Position numbers and translations under genes: made by a program
NCBI RefSeq assembly: GCF_006658505.1
Contig: NZ_VFUZ01000020.1
Span: 59,156-123,155, forward strand
Origin: Mesorhizobium sp. B2-4-15
GTDB lineage: Bacteria; Pseudomonadota; Alphaproteobacteria; Rhizobiales; Rhizobiaceae
DNA length: 64,000 bases
Reading direction: 5' to 3'
The notes under the pieces: model-generated
What the model was told of the DNA's origin: nothing
What the model saw: only the letters and a program-made list of their open reading frames with translations
The model's database searches: none
Part shown: piece by piece, positions 8,842 through 16,936 of the stretch
How positions within the stretch are numbered: position 1 is the stretch's first letter
How the letters are laid out: every line of letters starts with the position of its first letter

Positions 8842-9587
8842 AAGGCTGGCTTGTTGCACTGGGTCTGCTCATCGCCATGCCGGCCATCGCGGCCGAGCGC
8901 CCGACCTTCGATCCGCAAATCGGCGCGCAACTCGACCTTGGCCGGTCGCTTCGCGATGTGGCCGGGAAACAGCGAACGCTCGGCGAAACGCTCGGCGGGC
9001 GCCCCGCGCTGCTTATCTTCGGCTACGACAAATGCCCCAATCTTTGCGGCGTCACCCAACAAGCGGTTGCCTCGGACCTGAAGAAAATATCGCTCAGTCC
9101 GGCAAGCTACCTTGCGCTGTTCGTCTCCATTCATGCCGCCGAAACAATTGGCGATGCCGCCGACATGCAGGCCGCGATCGCGCCTGTAGCTGGCGATGGA
9201 CTGTCTTCGTGGCGGTTCCTCACCAGTGCCGACGGCGCCGGCGCGGCTCTTGCCGCGCAAGCCGGCATTGCCTTCGACCGACGCGCCGGCATCGACCAGT
9301 TCGTTCATCCGATCGCCATCATTGCGCTGACGCCGGCAGGCCGTATAGCGCAGGTGCTGCCGGCACTGACCTTCACGCCGCGCGATCTCGAACTGGCACT
9401 GGTCGAGGCGTCCGCGGGCAAGCTTGGCTCGATTGCCGACCATGTCTTTTTGCTTTGTGCCGGCTTCGACACGTCGAGAGGCCAGTACACGCCGGCGATC
9501 TGGGCTGTCCTGAAGGTGGCGGGCATCGCGACGGTTCTTGGACTCGCAATGACGATCCTGCGGCTGATGCGCGGGAGGCGCGCATGA
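8838..9587 (+). CDS. Sco1/SenC family copper chaperone for the CuA centre
   Basis: A 249-residue thioredoxin-fold protein. A cleavable signal peptide ends near AIAA at residue 19. The copper-binding CPNLC pair occurs in the context FGYDKCPNLCG, and the third ligand His is in DQFVHPI. Sco proteins deliver copper to the CuA site of oxidase subunit II, the very next gene. Unlike many Sco proteins it has an extra hydrophobic helix at the C-terminus (about residues 220-242), giving it a membrane anchor there. It overlaps both neighbours by 4 bases. Confidence 0.9.
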   Translation: MKGWLVALGLLIAMPAIAAERPTFDPQIGAQLDLGRSLRDVAGKQRTLGETLGGRPALLIFGYDKCPNLCGVTQQAVASDLKKISLSPASYLALFVSIHAAETIGDAADMQAAIAPVAGDGLSSWRFLTSADGAGAALAAQAGIAFDRRAGIDQFVHPIAIIALTPAGRIAQVLPALTFTPRDLELALVEASAGKLGSIADHVFLLCAGFDTSRGQYTPAIWAVLKVAGIATVLGLAMTILRLMRGRRA

Positions 9588-10543
9588 GCTTCGGCATTCC
9601 GTTTTTTCCGCAGCAAGCGTCGTCCGCCGCGGGCAGCGTCGATGCGCTGTTCTATACGTTGCTCGCCTTTGCCATCGCGCTTGGTCTCTCGCTCACCTTT
9701 CTCGTGGTCGGCTATGCCGTCAAATACCGCGTCGGTTCGCCTGCCGGCCGCACCGGGGAGCGAGCGCGCAGCCTGCCCCTGGAATTGACCTGGACCATCG
9801 CCAGCCTGGTCATCGCCTTCATCTTTTTCGGCTGGGGCGCCGTGCTGTTTGTCCGCCGCGACCATCCGCCGCCGAATGCCATAGAGATCGCCGGCCTCGG
9901 CAAGCAGTGGATGTGGGAGTTTCGCCATCCCGGCGGCCAGCGCGAGATCAACGAATTGCACGTGCCGGTCGGCAGAGCCGTGGTGGTGTCGCTGGCATCG
10001 CAGGATGTCATCCACTCGTTTTTCGTTCCCGCCTTCAGGGTCAAGCAGGACGCCGTGCCGGGGCGCACCACCCATGTCTGGTTCATCGCCACGGAACCAG
10101 GCCGTTACCATCTGTTCTGCGCCCAGTATTGCGGCACGCAGCACTCCGAAATGGGCGGCTGGGTGACCGCGATGGCGCCGGAGCAGTATGCCTCCTGGCT
10201 GGAGAGCCAAGGCGAGGGGGAAACGCTGGCAGCGAGCGGCGAAAAGCTGTTCCAAGCGCTTGGCTGTTCGGGCTGCCACGGTAATTCGAGCAAGGTCAGG
10301 GCGCCTTCGCTTGCGGGTATTTTCGGCCGGCCGGTGGCGTTGGCCAACCAGCAGACGGTGATCGCCGACGAACGCTATCTGCGCGATTCCATCCTTGTCC
10401 CCAACAAGGAGATCGCCGCCGGCTACGAACCGGTGATGCCGAGTTTCGACGGGTTGGTCGACGAGGGGGAACTGCAGATGCTGCTCGCCTATCTCAAGTC
10501 GCTTTCACCTCGGGAGCCGGCAAAAAACGAGGCAGTCCGATGA
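9584..10543 (+). CDS. coxB: caa3-type cytochrome c oxidase subunit II with fused cytochrome c
   Basis: A 319-residue subunit II. Two transmembrane helices (about residues 20-45 and 65-88) precede a cupredoxin domain with the CuA ligands: His in DVIHSFF and the cluster CAQYCGTQHSEM. The last 90 residues are a cytochrome c domain with CSGCH and a likely Met ligand in PVMPSF. This fusion defines caa3 oxidases and removes the need for a soluble cytochrome c, which fits direct transfer from ActE. Confidence 0.94.
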   Translation: MSFGIPFFPQQASSAAGSVDALFYTLLAFAIALGLSLTFLVVGYAVKYRVGSPAGRTGERARSLPLELTWTIASLVIAFIFFGWGAVLFVRRDHPPPNAIEIAGLGKQWMWEFRHPGGQREINELHVPVGRAVVVSLASQDVIHSFFVPAFRVKQDAVPGRTTHVWFIATEPGRYHLFCAQYCGTQHSEMGGWVTAMAPEQYASWLESQGEGETLAASGEKLFQALGCSGCHGNSSKVRAPSLAGIFGRPVALANQQTVIADERYLRDSILVPNKEIAAGYEPVMPSFDGLVDEGELQMLLAYLKSLSPREPAKNEAVR

Positions 10544-12180
10544 GCGTTTCCGCAGCGGCCGCAAACTATCTGGGCGAAGGCAGTGGCCCGCGCGCCTGGT
10601 TGTTGACGACGGACCATAAGCGGGTGGCCTGGCTCTACCTCGTTTCGCTGACCGCTTTCTTCTTCCTTGGCGGCGCCTTCGCCGTCCTGATCCGCATCGA
10701 ACTTGCGACGCCGGCCGGCGATCTCGTCTCCGATGATGTCTACAACAGGCTGTTTTCGCTGCACGGCATCATCATGGTCTGGTTCTTCCTGGTGCCGTCG
10801 ATTCCGGCGACGCTCGGCAATTTCCTGCTGCCGCTGATGATCGGCGCGCGCGATCTTGCCTTCCCGCGCCTCAACCTTGCCAGCTGGTATGTGTTCATTT
10901 TTGGCAGCTTCTTCGCCCTGTTCTCCGTCGTTGCCGGCGGCGTCGACACTGGCTGGACCTTCTACACGCCGCTGTCGACGCTCTATGCCAACGGGTTCGT
11001 CTCGTCCGCCGCCCTTGGCGTCTTCATCGTCGGGTTTTCGACGATCATGACCGGCATCAATTTCATCGTCACCGTGCACACGCTGCGCGCGCCGGGCCTC
11101 ACCTGGTTCCGGCTGCCGATCTTCGTCTGGACGATGTATGCGACGGCCCTGGTAATGGTGCTGGCGACGCCGGTGCTCGCCGCGTCGCTGATCCTGATCG
11201 TTCTGGAGCGCGTCTTCGGCATCGGCATCTTCAACCCCAGGCTTGGTGGCGATCCGCTGCTCTTCCAGCACCTGTTCTGGTTCTACTCGCATCCGGCGGT
11301 CTACATCATGATCCTGCCCGGCATGGGTGTCGTGTCGGAAGTGTTGCCCTGCTTCAGCCGCCGGCCGCTGTTCGGCTACAAGGCGGTCGCTCTGTCCTCG
11401 ATGGCGATTGCCGTCTTCGGCTTCCTGGTCTGGGGCCATCATATGTTCGTCAGCGGGCAATCGGCCTATGCCGGCGTGGTGTTTTCGTTCCTGTCGTTCT
11501 GCGTCGCCATCCCATCCGCGATCAAGGTTTTCAACTGGAGCCTGACATTGCGCAAGGGCGAGATCAGCTTCGAGACTTCGATGCTCTATGCGCTGTTTTT
11601 CCTGGCGCTGTTCACTTTCGGCGGCTTGGCCGGCCTGTTCCTGGCGGCTCTGGCCATCGACGAGCATGTCCATGACACCTACTTCGTCGTCGCCCATTTC
11701 CACTATATCATGGTCGGCGGCATGGTGACCGCCTATATGGCCGGCCTGCATTTCTGGTGGCCGAAGCTCACCGGCCGCATGTATTCCGAGACCTGGGGGC
11801 GCATCGCGGCGACAGTCACGTTTCTCGGTTTCAACCTCACCTTCTTCCCGCAATATGTCCTGGGTTTCCTCGGCATGCCGCGGCGCTACCACACCTACCC
11901 GCCGGAGTTCCAATTCTGGCACGTGCTGTCGTCGGGGGGCGCCGTCGTGCTGGCCATCGGCTATCTCTTGCCGCTGTTCTATCTCACCTGGTCGCTGTTT
12001 CGCGGCGCGCGGGCCCCGGACAATCCATGGCAGGCAACCGGCTTGGAGTGGCAGACGAGTTCGCCGCCGCCGCCGCACAATTTCGAGACGATGCCGGTGG
12101 TGACGCGGCCGGCTTACGCCTACGACATGAAGGGGCTGGAGCATGAACGCTTCAGCCCGCATCTGGAGGCGGGCCAGTGA
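10540..12180 (+). CDS. coxA: caa3-type cytochrome c oxidase subunit I (A2-type haem-copper oxidase)
   Basis: A 546-residue catalytic subunit with 12 hydrophobic helices. Ligands are visible: haem a His in SLHGIIM (about residue 75), CuB His and cross-linked Tyr in FWFYSHPAVY (about 250), two CuB His in WGHHMF (about 299), and haem a3/a His in VVAHFHY (about 386). The stretch YSHPAV instead of GHPEVY places it in the A2 subfamily, where a Tyr-Ser pair replaces the helix VI glutamate of the D proton channel. No subunit III is fused to it. It overlaps coxB and coxC by 4 bases each. Confidence 0.95.
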   Translation: MSVSAAAANYLGEGSGPRAWLLTTDHKRVAWLYLVSLTAFFFLGGAFAVLIRIELATPAGDLVSDDVYNRLFSLHGIIMVWFFLVPSIPATLGNFLLPLMIGARDLAFPRLNLASWYVFIFGSFFALFSVVAGGVDTGWTFYTPLSTLYANGFVSSAALGVFIVGFSTIMTGINFIVTVHTLRAPGLTWFRLPIFVWTMYATALVMVLATPVLAASLILIVLERVFGIGIFNPRLGGDPLLFQHLFWFYSHPAVYIMILPGMGVVSEVLPCFSRRPLFGYKAVALSSMAIAVFGFLVWGHHMFVSGQSAYAGVVFSFLSFCVAIPSAIKVFNWSLTLRKGEISFETSMLYALFFLALFTFGGLAGLFLAALAIDEHVHDTYFVVAHFHYIMVGGMVTAYMAGLHFWWPKLTGRMYSETWGRIAATVTFLGFNLTFFPQYVLGFLGMPRRYHTYPPEFQFWHVLSSGGAVVLAIGYLLPLFYLTWSLFRGARAPDNPWQATGLEWQTSSPPPPHNFETMPVVTRPAYAYDMKGLEHERFSPHLEAGQ

Positions 12181-12818
12181 GTGGCCAGACGCAGAGCATC
12201 GCCTTCGACAAGGCATCTCGCGAGAAGGCAGCCGACATCTTGGCCATGTGGGTTTTCATCGGCTCCGAGGCGATGCTATTTGGCGCCATTTTCCTGGTTT
12301 TTCTCATCGCGCATATGAATTATGGCGCTGCCTTCGCAGCAGCATCCAAACATCTGTCGCTTCGGCTCGGCACGTTGAACACAGCCATATTGATCACCAG
12401 CAGCTTTACCATGGCGCTGGCGCATATGTATTCGGCGGACGGTCGCTGGCGCGCGGCAATCTGGTCGCTGGCGGCGACCTCTCTGCTCGGACTTGGTTTC
12501 CTGGCCGTCAAGGCGGTCGAATACAGCAAGGAGTTCAGCGACGGGCTGGCGCCCGTTCTCGGCGCGCCGTTCAGCTATACCGGACCGGACCCCGTTCACG
12601 CCGAATTCTTCTTCGGCCTCTATTTCGCGATGACCTTCCTGCATGCCCTGCATCTGATTGCGGGCATTCTCGCTATCGCCGGGGTGCTTGCGTTGTGGTC
12701 TCATGCCAATCCAGCCGGCAGGGCTCGCCGGATACAAGCCGTCGGTCTTTACTGGCATTTCGTCGACATCGTCTGGGTCTTCCTGTTTCCGATCCTCTAT
12801 CTGATCAACCGAGGGTGA
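12177..12818 (+). CDS. coxC: Cytochrome c oxidase subunit III
   Basis: A 213-residue membrane protein with five to seven hydrophobic helices, typical of the short bacterial subunit III. It shows the family's LAMWVFIGSEAMLF helix near the N-terminus and the C-terminal YWHFVDIVWVFLF. Translation starts at a GTG overlapping the coxA stop. Subunit III stabilises subunit I and supports proton entry. Confidence 0.93.
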   Translation: MSGQTQSIAFDKASREKAADILAMWVFIGSEAMLFGAIFLVFLIAHMNYGAAFAAASKHLSLRLGTLNTAILITSSFTMALAHMYSADGRWRAAIWSLAATSLLGLGFLAVKAVEYSKEFSDGLAPVLGAPFSYTGPDPVHAEFFFGLYFAMTFLHALHLIAGILAIAGVLALWSHANPAGRARRIQAVGLYWHFVDIVWVFLFPILYLINRG

Positions 12819-12825
12819 CGGAACG

Positions 12826-13077
12826 ATGGGCGAAATTCGAAAACTTTCTTTCGCTTATGCCGGACTTCTGACCCTGCTGGGGCTGACCGTGGGTTCGTCC
12901 TTTGTCGATCTCGGCGGGTTCAATTCCGCTATCAACCTCGCGATAGCAGCCGCCAAGACAGCGGTGATTGCGCTGTCGTTCATGCATTTGACAAGCAAAG
13001 GTCTTCCGAGGCTCGTCGTCGCGGCTGTCGGGCTGTGGCTGGTAATTCTGTTTGGGCTGACTTTGGTCGGGCAATAG
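12826..13077 (+). CDS. coxD: Cytochrome c oxidase subunit IV family protein
   Basis: An 83-residue protein with three hydrophobic helices, resembling prokaryotic oxidase subunit IV (CyoD/CtaF-like): the AKTAVIALSFMHL segment near residue 45 is typical. It begins 7 bases after coxC, the only gap in the operon. It is the last gene with an obvious part in the oxidase. No haem A synthase or CtaG gene occurs in the window, so those must lie elsewhere. Confidence 0.85.
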   Translation: MGEIRKLSFAYAGLLTLLGLTVGSSFVDLGGFNSAINLAIAAAKTAVIALSFMHLTSKGLPRLVVAAVGLWLVILFGLTLVGQ

Positions 13078-13157
13078 CCGCGAGTATGAGGCCAACCATA
13101 TCGGCGGCAACTTCACGCCATCCCGTGCGTTGGGCTGGAAACCCAGGGATTTGCCCG

Positions 13158-13775
13158 ATGTCACTTACCGCCTTTGCTCTCAACTGCACTTTGAAAAACT
13201 CCGACGGCACCGAGAAATCATCGACCGACCGGCTGCTGGCGGATTTGCTGGCGGCGATGGTACCGCACGGCGTGAAGGGCGAGATCGTCCGCGCGCTCGA
13301 TCATGACATCAAGCCGGGTGTGCTGTCGGACATGGGCAAGGATGACGACTGGCCAAAACTACGCAGGAAGATCATCGATGCCGATATCTTCATTCTTGGC
13401 CTGCCGATTTGGCTCGGCCAGCCGTCGAGCGTCGCCAAGCGCGTTCTCGAACGCATGGACGCGTTTCTGTCCGAGACCGACAACAGAAGCCGGATGCCGG
13501 CAGCCGGCAAGGTGGCGCTGGTTGCGATCGTCGGCAACGAGGATGGCGCACATGCTTGCCATGCTGCTTGTTTCCAGGCGCTGAACGATGTTGGTTTCAC
13601 GGTACCCGCCAATGGCGGCATCTATTGGGTTGGTGAAGCGATGGGCGACACCAACTATGTCGACCTGCCGGGGACGCCGAAGGCCGTCGTCGAGATGATC
13701 GAGATGGCCGCGTCGAACGCGGCCCATCTGGCCAAGCTGCTCAAGGCCGAAAATTATCCAGGAGTGGCGGGCTGA
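13158..13775 (+). CDS. NAD(P)H-dependent flavodoxin-fold oxidoreductase
   Basis: A 205-residue protein of the NADPH-dependent FMN reductase/flavodoxin superfamily. The start (MSLTAFALNCTLK) gives the first strand and phosphate-binding loop, ILGLPIWLGQPSS near residue 80 is the usual second FMN-contact segment, and VALVAIVGNEDGAH lies further on. Likely reduces flavin, quinones or similar acceptors in the cytosol. It is separated from coxD by 80 bases and may be read through from the oxidase operon; no own promoter was recognised. Confidence 0.8.
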   Translation: MSLTAFALNCTLKNSDGTEKSSTDRLLADLLAAMVPHGVKGEIVRALDHDIKPGVLSDMGKDDDWPKLRRKIIDADIFILGLPIWLGQPSSVAKRVLERMDAFLSETDNRSRMPAAGKVALVAIVGNEDGAHACHAACFQALNDVGFTVPANGGIYWVGEAMGDTNYVDLPGTPKAVVEMIEMAASNAAHLAKLLKAENYPGVAG

Positions 13776-13841
13776 ACTCGCCCCACTCGCGGCGGATGCC
13801 GTCCGCAGCGGAAATGGCGGCCAGACTGGCCGGCCTTGCCT

Positions 13842-14117
13842 TCATTCCTCGTCGAACCGCCGGCCCTCCCTGGACGGGTCACGTCCGATCGCGCGTTCCT
13901 CGTCGTCATCCGGCAAGGCTTCATCGCTGTTCTGGTAGGCGTTGTCGTCGTCTTCTTCCGGCAACTCGCCGTCCTTCTCGATGTCGGACGGCTCGTCATC
14001 ATCGTCCGAAACGCTGTCGGGAAGAATCTTTGCGCCTTTAATGGCATCCCAGTCCTGTTGCGCGATTGACGGAGCGTCCGTCTGGTCCTTTTCGGCTCGT
14101 TTGTCGCGAGGGGCCAT
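13842..14117 (-). CDS. Small acidic hydrophilic protein
   Basis: A 91-residue protein, very rich in Asp and Glu, with no hydrophobic segment and probably disordered. No domain is recognised. I start it at the ATG at 14117 (MAPRDKRA) because GGAGG stands 6 bases upstream; the ATG at 14123 directly abuts that same site. It follows the DUF892 gene in the same direction and could share its stress promoter, with a hairpin between them. Confidence 0.6.
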   Translation of the reverse strand: MAPRDKRAEKDQTDAPSIAQQDWDAIKGAKILPDSVSDDDDEPSDIEKDGELPEEDDDNAYQNSDEALPDDDEERAIGRDPSREGRRFDEE

Positions 14118-14150
14118 CTTCATCCTCCAATCCTGCGCCTTTCGGTGCGC

Positions 14151-14173
14151 GCCCCGGCGCCTTGCGCCGGGGC
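14151..14173. repeat. GC-rich hairpin between the DUF892 gene and the acidic-protein gene
   Basis: A perfect 9-base stem GCCCCGGCG/CGCCGGGGC with a 5-base loop. Downstream of the DUF892 stop codon it could slow transcription or protect the mRNA end. There is no run of T after it on either strand, so it is not a standard intrinsic terminator. Confidence 0.4.
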
Positions 14174-14184
14174 AAAATCAGGCA

Positions 14185-14712
14185 TCACGCGGCTTGCTGC
14201 AACGCACGCTCATTGACGCCGCCCTCGCCAAGTTCGGTCAAGGCTTCGTCGGTCGCCACCTCCTCTTCCAACGTCTGGTTGAGGAGCTGGACGATATCCT
14301 TCTTGCCGAGCTGCTCGGCCCAGGCGATCAGCGTGCCATAGCGGGCGATCTCATAGTGCTCCACGGCCTGCGCGGCGCCCACGAGGCCGGCGTCAAGCGC
14401 TGGAGCGCCGCCATAATCCTCGAGGATCTCCGCCCCCTCTTCGAGAATGCCGTCAATGGCCGGACATGCCTTGCCCCGCGCCGGTTTGTCGAGAAGGTCG
14501 AATATCTGCTCGAGACGATCGACCTGGCCCTCGGTTTCCGTCCGGTGCTTTTCGAACGCCGCTGCCACCTCCTCGGCCTCGGCGCCCTTGGCCATTTTCG
14601 GCAGCGCTTTCAGTATTTTCTTTTCGGCGTAGTAGATGTCCTTGAGGCCATCGAGGAACAGGGCTTCAAGCCCCTTCGTTTCCGCTTTCGTCGTTCTCTT
14701 GGCAGTCGCCAT
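14185..14712 (-). CDS. DUF892/YciE-YciF family ferritin-like stress protein
   Basis: A 175-residue all-helical protein of the DUF892 (YciE/YciF) family, a ferritin-like four-helix bundle. Characteristic parts are LFLDGLKDIYYAEKKILKALPKM near the N-terminus, GILEEGAEI in the middle and AVEHYEIARYGTL later, whose Glu and His are likely di-iron ligands. Family members accumulate in stress and may detoxify iron or peroxide. The gene has a GGAAC-N16-GGTT promoter 57 bases upstream, which supports stress induction. A Lys and Thr-rich N-terminal tail (MATAKRTTKAET) precedes the domain. Confidence 0.88.
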   Translation of the reverse strand: MATAKRTTKAETKGLEALFLDGLKDIYYAEKKILKALPKMAKGAEAEEVAAAFEKHRTETEGQVDRLEQIFDLLDKPARGKACPAIDGILEEGAEILEDYGGAPALDAGLVGAAQAVEHYEIARYGTLIAWAEQLGKKDIVQLLNQTLEEEVATDEALTELGEGGVNERALQQAA

Positions 14713-14769
14713 GATTGGTCTCCCATGGATCGTGTTGAGGCCTTCACCTGGCGGGTGAAGTCCTTCGTT

Positions 14770-14794
14770 AACCTGCGACCGTGCGGGTTGTTCC
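14770..14794 (-). promoter_or_regulatory. EcfG/RpoE2-type stress promoter for the DUF892 gene
   Basis: On the minus strand: GGAAC (14794-14790), 16 bases, GGTT (14773-14770). It ends 57 bases before the start codon at 14712. This is the same form as the promoter of the DUF2231 gene. Confidence 0.6.
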
Positions 14795-14866
14795 GGCTCA
14801 AATCACAAAGAAACGCAATGGCTGTTCGCCTTCGACGAGAACGCGAGAAGGTCGGGCTGTTTGCTT

Positions 14867-15295
14867 TCAAACGCCAGGTCGCGTGGCGAATTCTTCGGAG
14901 AGAATGCGCAGACCTTCCTCGTATTTGGCGGTCGAGGCACCCGTTTGGCGGACCTGCCATAGGTTATCGTTGAGGTCCGCCCGTTTGACCGGTAATGCCA
15001 ATCTGTTCGACGCGGCCCTGCGCACGAAAGCGGCGTCGTCCTCGCCATCCCGTTTCGTCAATGCGTCGACGGCCGAAACAATCGCAGGACTAAAGCCTGC
15101 CTCTTCCAGGTGGTGCGGTGTCCAGCCTTCGCCCTTTTCCAGGACATCGTGCAGATAGGCGACGATCTTCTGATCAAGCGTTTCGACTGCATCCGCAACG
15201 CGTCTGCAATGTTCGATATATGGCCGCCCGGACTTGTCGGTCTGCGCCTGGTGCGCTTCCTCGGCGATTTTCGCCGCTCGAAAAAGCATGCTCAT
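14867..15295 (-). CDS. RelA/SpoT-type HD-domain hydrolase (single domain)
   Basis: A 142-residue stand-alone HD domain related to the (p)ppGpp hydrolase half of RelA/SpoT proteins. Visible motifs are YIEHCRRVAD (first His), VAYLHDVLEKGEGWT (HD pair and ED-like region) and VKRADLNDNL near the C-terminus. It could hydrolyse (p)ppGpp or another nucleotide. The start at 15295 is preceded by GGAGG with a 5-base gap; an ATG at 15307 overlaps the ligase stop as TGATG. It is the third gene of the GFA-ligase-HD operon. Confidence 0.8.
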   Translation of the reverse strand: MSMLFRAAKIAEEAHQAQTDKSGRPYIEHCRRVADAVETLDQKIVAYLHDVLEKGEGWTPHHLEEAGFSPAIVSAVDALTKRDGEDDAAFVRRAASNRLALPVKRADLNDNLWQVRQTGASTAKYEEGLRILSEEFATRPGV

Positions 15296-15306
15296 CTCTG
15301 CCTCCA

Positions 15307-16320
15307 TCAATAGATCTGTTCGAACGTGCACTGCCGCGGGGCCTTGTCCGGCCGCCACCGCAACAGCTTGGTTCCATGCCGGAACCGATTGCCGGTGACA
15401 TGGTCGAACCGGACCTCGACCACAAGTTCCGGCCGCACCGCCTCCCACTCGCCGCTGCGCTCCGTACTCCAGCGGCTCGGGCCGCCCGGCGCTTTCCCGG
15501 TAAAACCAGCACCGCCGCGCAGCTTTTCGAGCTTTCTGGTGAGTCCAGCCCGGTCGTCCCTGGCGATCGTTGATGTGAAGCCGACATGGTCGAGCTCGCC
15601 TTGGTCGTTGTAAAGGCCGAGCAGGAGGGAGCCGACCTCCCTGCTGCCGGTCAGATAGCGGAACCCGCCGACCACGCAGTCGGCCGTGCGCAGCCGTTTC
15701 ACCTTGATCATCGCGCGTTCGCCCGGCCGGTAGGGCTCAGCGCGCGGTTTTGCAACGACGCCGTCGGTCGAGCCGTGGCTGGTTTCTTGCAGCCAACGTG
15801 CGGCGACCGGTGCATCGGTGGTGCAGGGCGACAGCCGTAATGCGGCGCGCGCCGCCCCGGCTATGAAGTCTTGGAGGACAGCGCGTCGCTCTGTCAGCGG
15901 ATGGTCGAGCAAGATATTGCCGCCCGGCGCGACCAGAATGTCGAATACGATGAACCGGGCAGGAGTTTCCACGCTCAGTTTGCGGATTCGGCTTTCAGCC
16001 GGATGCAAGCGCATTTGCAGCGCGTCAAAGGAAGGACGTCCGTCGATTTCGATCGTGATTTCACCATCGACAACGAAATCGTGGGCTTCGATCTCGCCGA
16101 GCATCGCCACCAGCTCCGGAAAATACCGGCCAAGCGGCTTACCCGATTTCGCGCGCAGATCGACAGTCTCCGCGTTTTTGAAAGCAAGGCAGCGAAAGCC
16201 ATCCCATTTCGGCTCGTACTGCCAAGCACCGTCGTCGCGCGGAAGCGTGTCGGCAGCCTTGGCTTCCATTGGAGGCGTGTCCAGAGGCAGGGTAAACGGG
16301 TTTTTGACGGCGACTACCAT
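15307..16320 (-). CDS. Stand-alone ATP-dependent DNA ligase (LigC/LigD ligase type)
   Basis: A 337-residue enzyme made only of the adenylation and OB-fold domains. Motif I is EPKWDGFR, whose Lys takes the AMP; further conserved parts are VVDGEI (motif III-like), FIVFDIL, DGVVAKP (motif IV) and MIKVKR (motif V). It lacks the polymerase and phosphoesterase domains of full LigD, and no Ku gene is present in the window. Such enzymes act in repair of nicks or breaks, often in stress or stationary phase. It overlaps the GFA gene by 7 bases and is coupled to the HD gene. Confidence 0.9.
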   Translation of the reverse strand: MVVAVKNPFTLPLDTPPMEAKAADTLPRDDGAWQYEPKWDGFRCLAFKNAETVDLRAKSGKPLGRYFPELVAMLGEIEAHDFVVDGEITIEIDGRPSFDALQMRLHPAESRIRKLSVETPARFIVFDILVAPGGNILLDHPLTERRAVLQDFIAGAARAALRLSPCTTDAPVAARWLQETSHGSTDGVVAKPRAEPYRPGERAMIKVKRLRTADCVVGGFRYLTGSREVGSLLLGLYNDQGELDHVGFTSTIARDDRAGLTRKLEKLRGGAGFTGKAPGGPSRWSTERSGEWEAVRPELVVEVRFDHVTGNRFRHGTKLLRWRPDKAPRQCTFEQIY

Positions 16321-16718
16321 CGTTCTTCCCTGTCGTGGTGCGGCAGATCGATCCCGCAGCAGATCCAGCCTAGCCGCTGGCCCGATCCGTAATTGTAATG
16401 GGGTGTGAGATCCGAGGGGTCATCGAACGTTCCGATATGCAGGGCAATTTCACTCGGCGATGCGTCGTAAGCCAATGTGATGGGAGATCCGCAATCGCGG
16501 CAAAAACCTCTTTGCGCGATCGGCGATGACCGGCGGTGGAATGGTTTGTCCTTGAGCCACCAAAGGCTGGCCGACGGCACCCAGCCCAGCACCGCGAAGG
16601 CGCTGCCGGTCGCGCGGCGGCACATATCGCAATGGCAGTAATGGACACGCGGCTGGGATGTGACGCGGTAACGAATGTTGCCGCATAGACATCCTCCATT
16701 TCGTTCCGCATCTGTCAT
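16314..16718 (-). CDS. GFA-domain (glutathione-dependent formaldehyde-activating enzyme-like) protein
   Basis: A 134-residue zinc protein of the GFA/CENP-V family. The zinc-binding Cys groups are GGCLCGNIRY, YCHCDMCRRATG and GFCRDCGSP, all intact. The start at 16718 (MTDAERNGG) follows AGGATCC; the frame is open 318 bases further upstream but that part has no domain resemblance. Members include formaldehyde-activating enzymes and many proteins of unknown substrate. First gene of the operon with the ligase and HD hydrolase. Confidence 0.82.
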   Translation of the reverse strand: MTDAERNGGCLCGNIRYRVTSQPRVHYCHCDMCRRATGSAFAVLGWVPSASLWWLKDKPFHRRSSPIAQRGFCRDCGSPITLAYDASPSEIALHIGTFDDPSDLTPHYNYGSGQRLGWICCGIDLPHHDREERW

Positions 16719-16750
16719 TTGGATCCTGTCGTTTCGAGGGTCGTTGCAGC

Positions 16751-16775
16751 GGAACGTCCGACGCAGGATGTGGTT
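16751..16775 (+). promoter_or_regulatory. Possible EcfG/RpoE2-type promoter, distal copy
   Basis: GGAAC at 16751-16755, 16 bases, GGTT at 16772-16775, pointing to the cysteine hydrolase gene at 16937. It lies 34 bases before a better copy of the same motif. Confidence 0.45.
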
Positions 16776-16784
16776 TCGACGAGA

Positions 16785-16809
16785 GGAACGAGTTCGAACG
16801 CATAGCGTT
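16785..16809 (+). promoter_or_regulatory. EcfG/RpoE2-type stress promoter for the cysteine hydrolase gene
   Basis: GGAAC at 16785-16789, 16 bases, CGTT at 16806-16809: an exact consensus match. It would give a leader of about 120 bases before the start codon at 16937. It lies divergently from the GFA-ligase-HD operon. Confidence 0.6.
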
Positions 16810-16936
16810 GTCCGGCACCAACCCAAGCTGGAGCGCCGGATTTGAACAGGGTTTTGCCATCGCGCGCAGACCGACCTGCCGCCAATTTCGTATTGCGCGG
16901 GCGCGGCGCGGATTTTTTCGAAATCAGTGTGCCTTG

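Noticed and set aside
10489..12216. 575-codon minus-strand frame opposite coxA
   Set aside because: Antisense shadow; highly charged repetitive composition, and coxA is certain on the other strand.
14151..14173. Hairpin as an intrinsic terminator
   Set aside because: No T-run follows the stem on either strand, so it is listed only as a hairpin.
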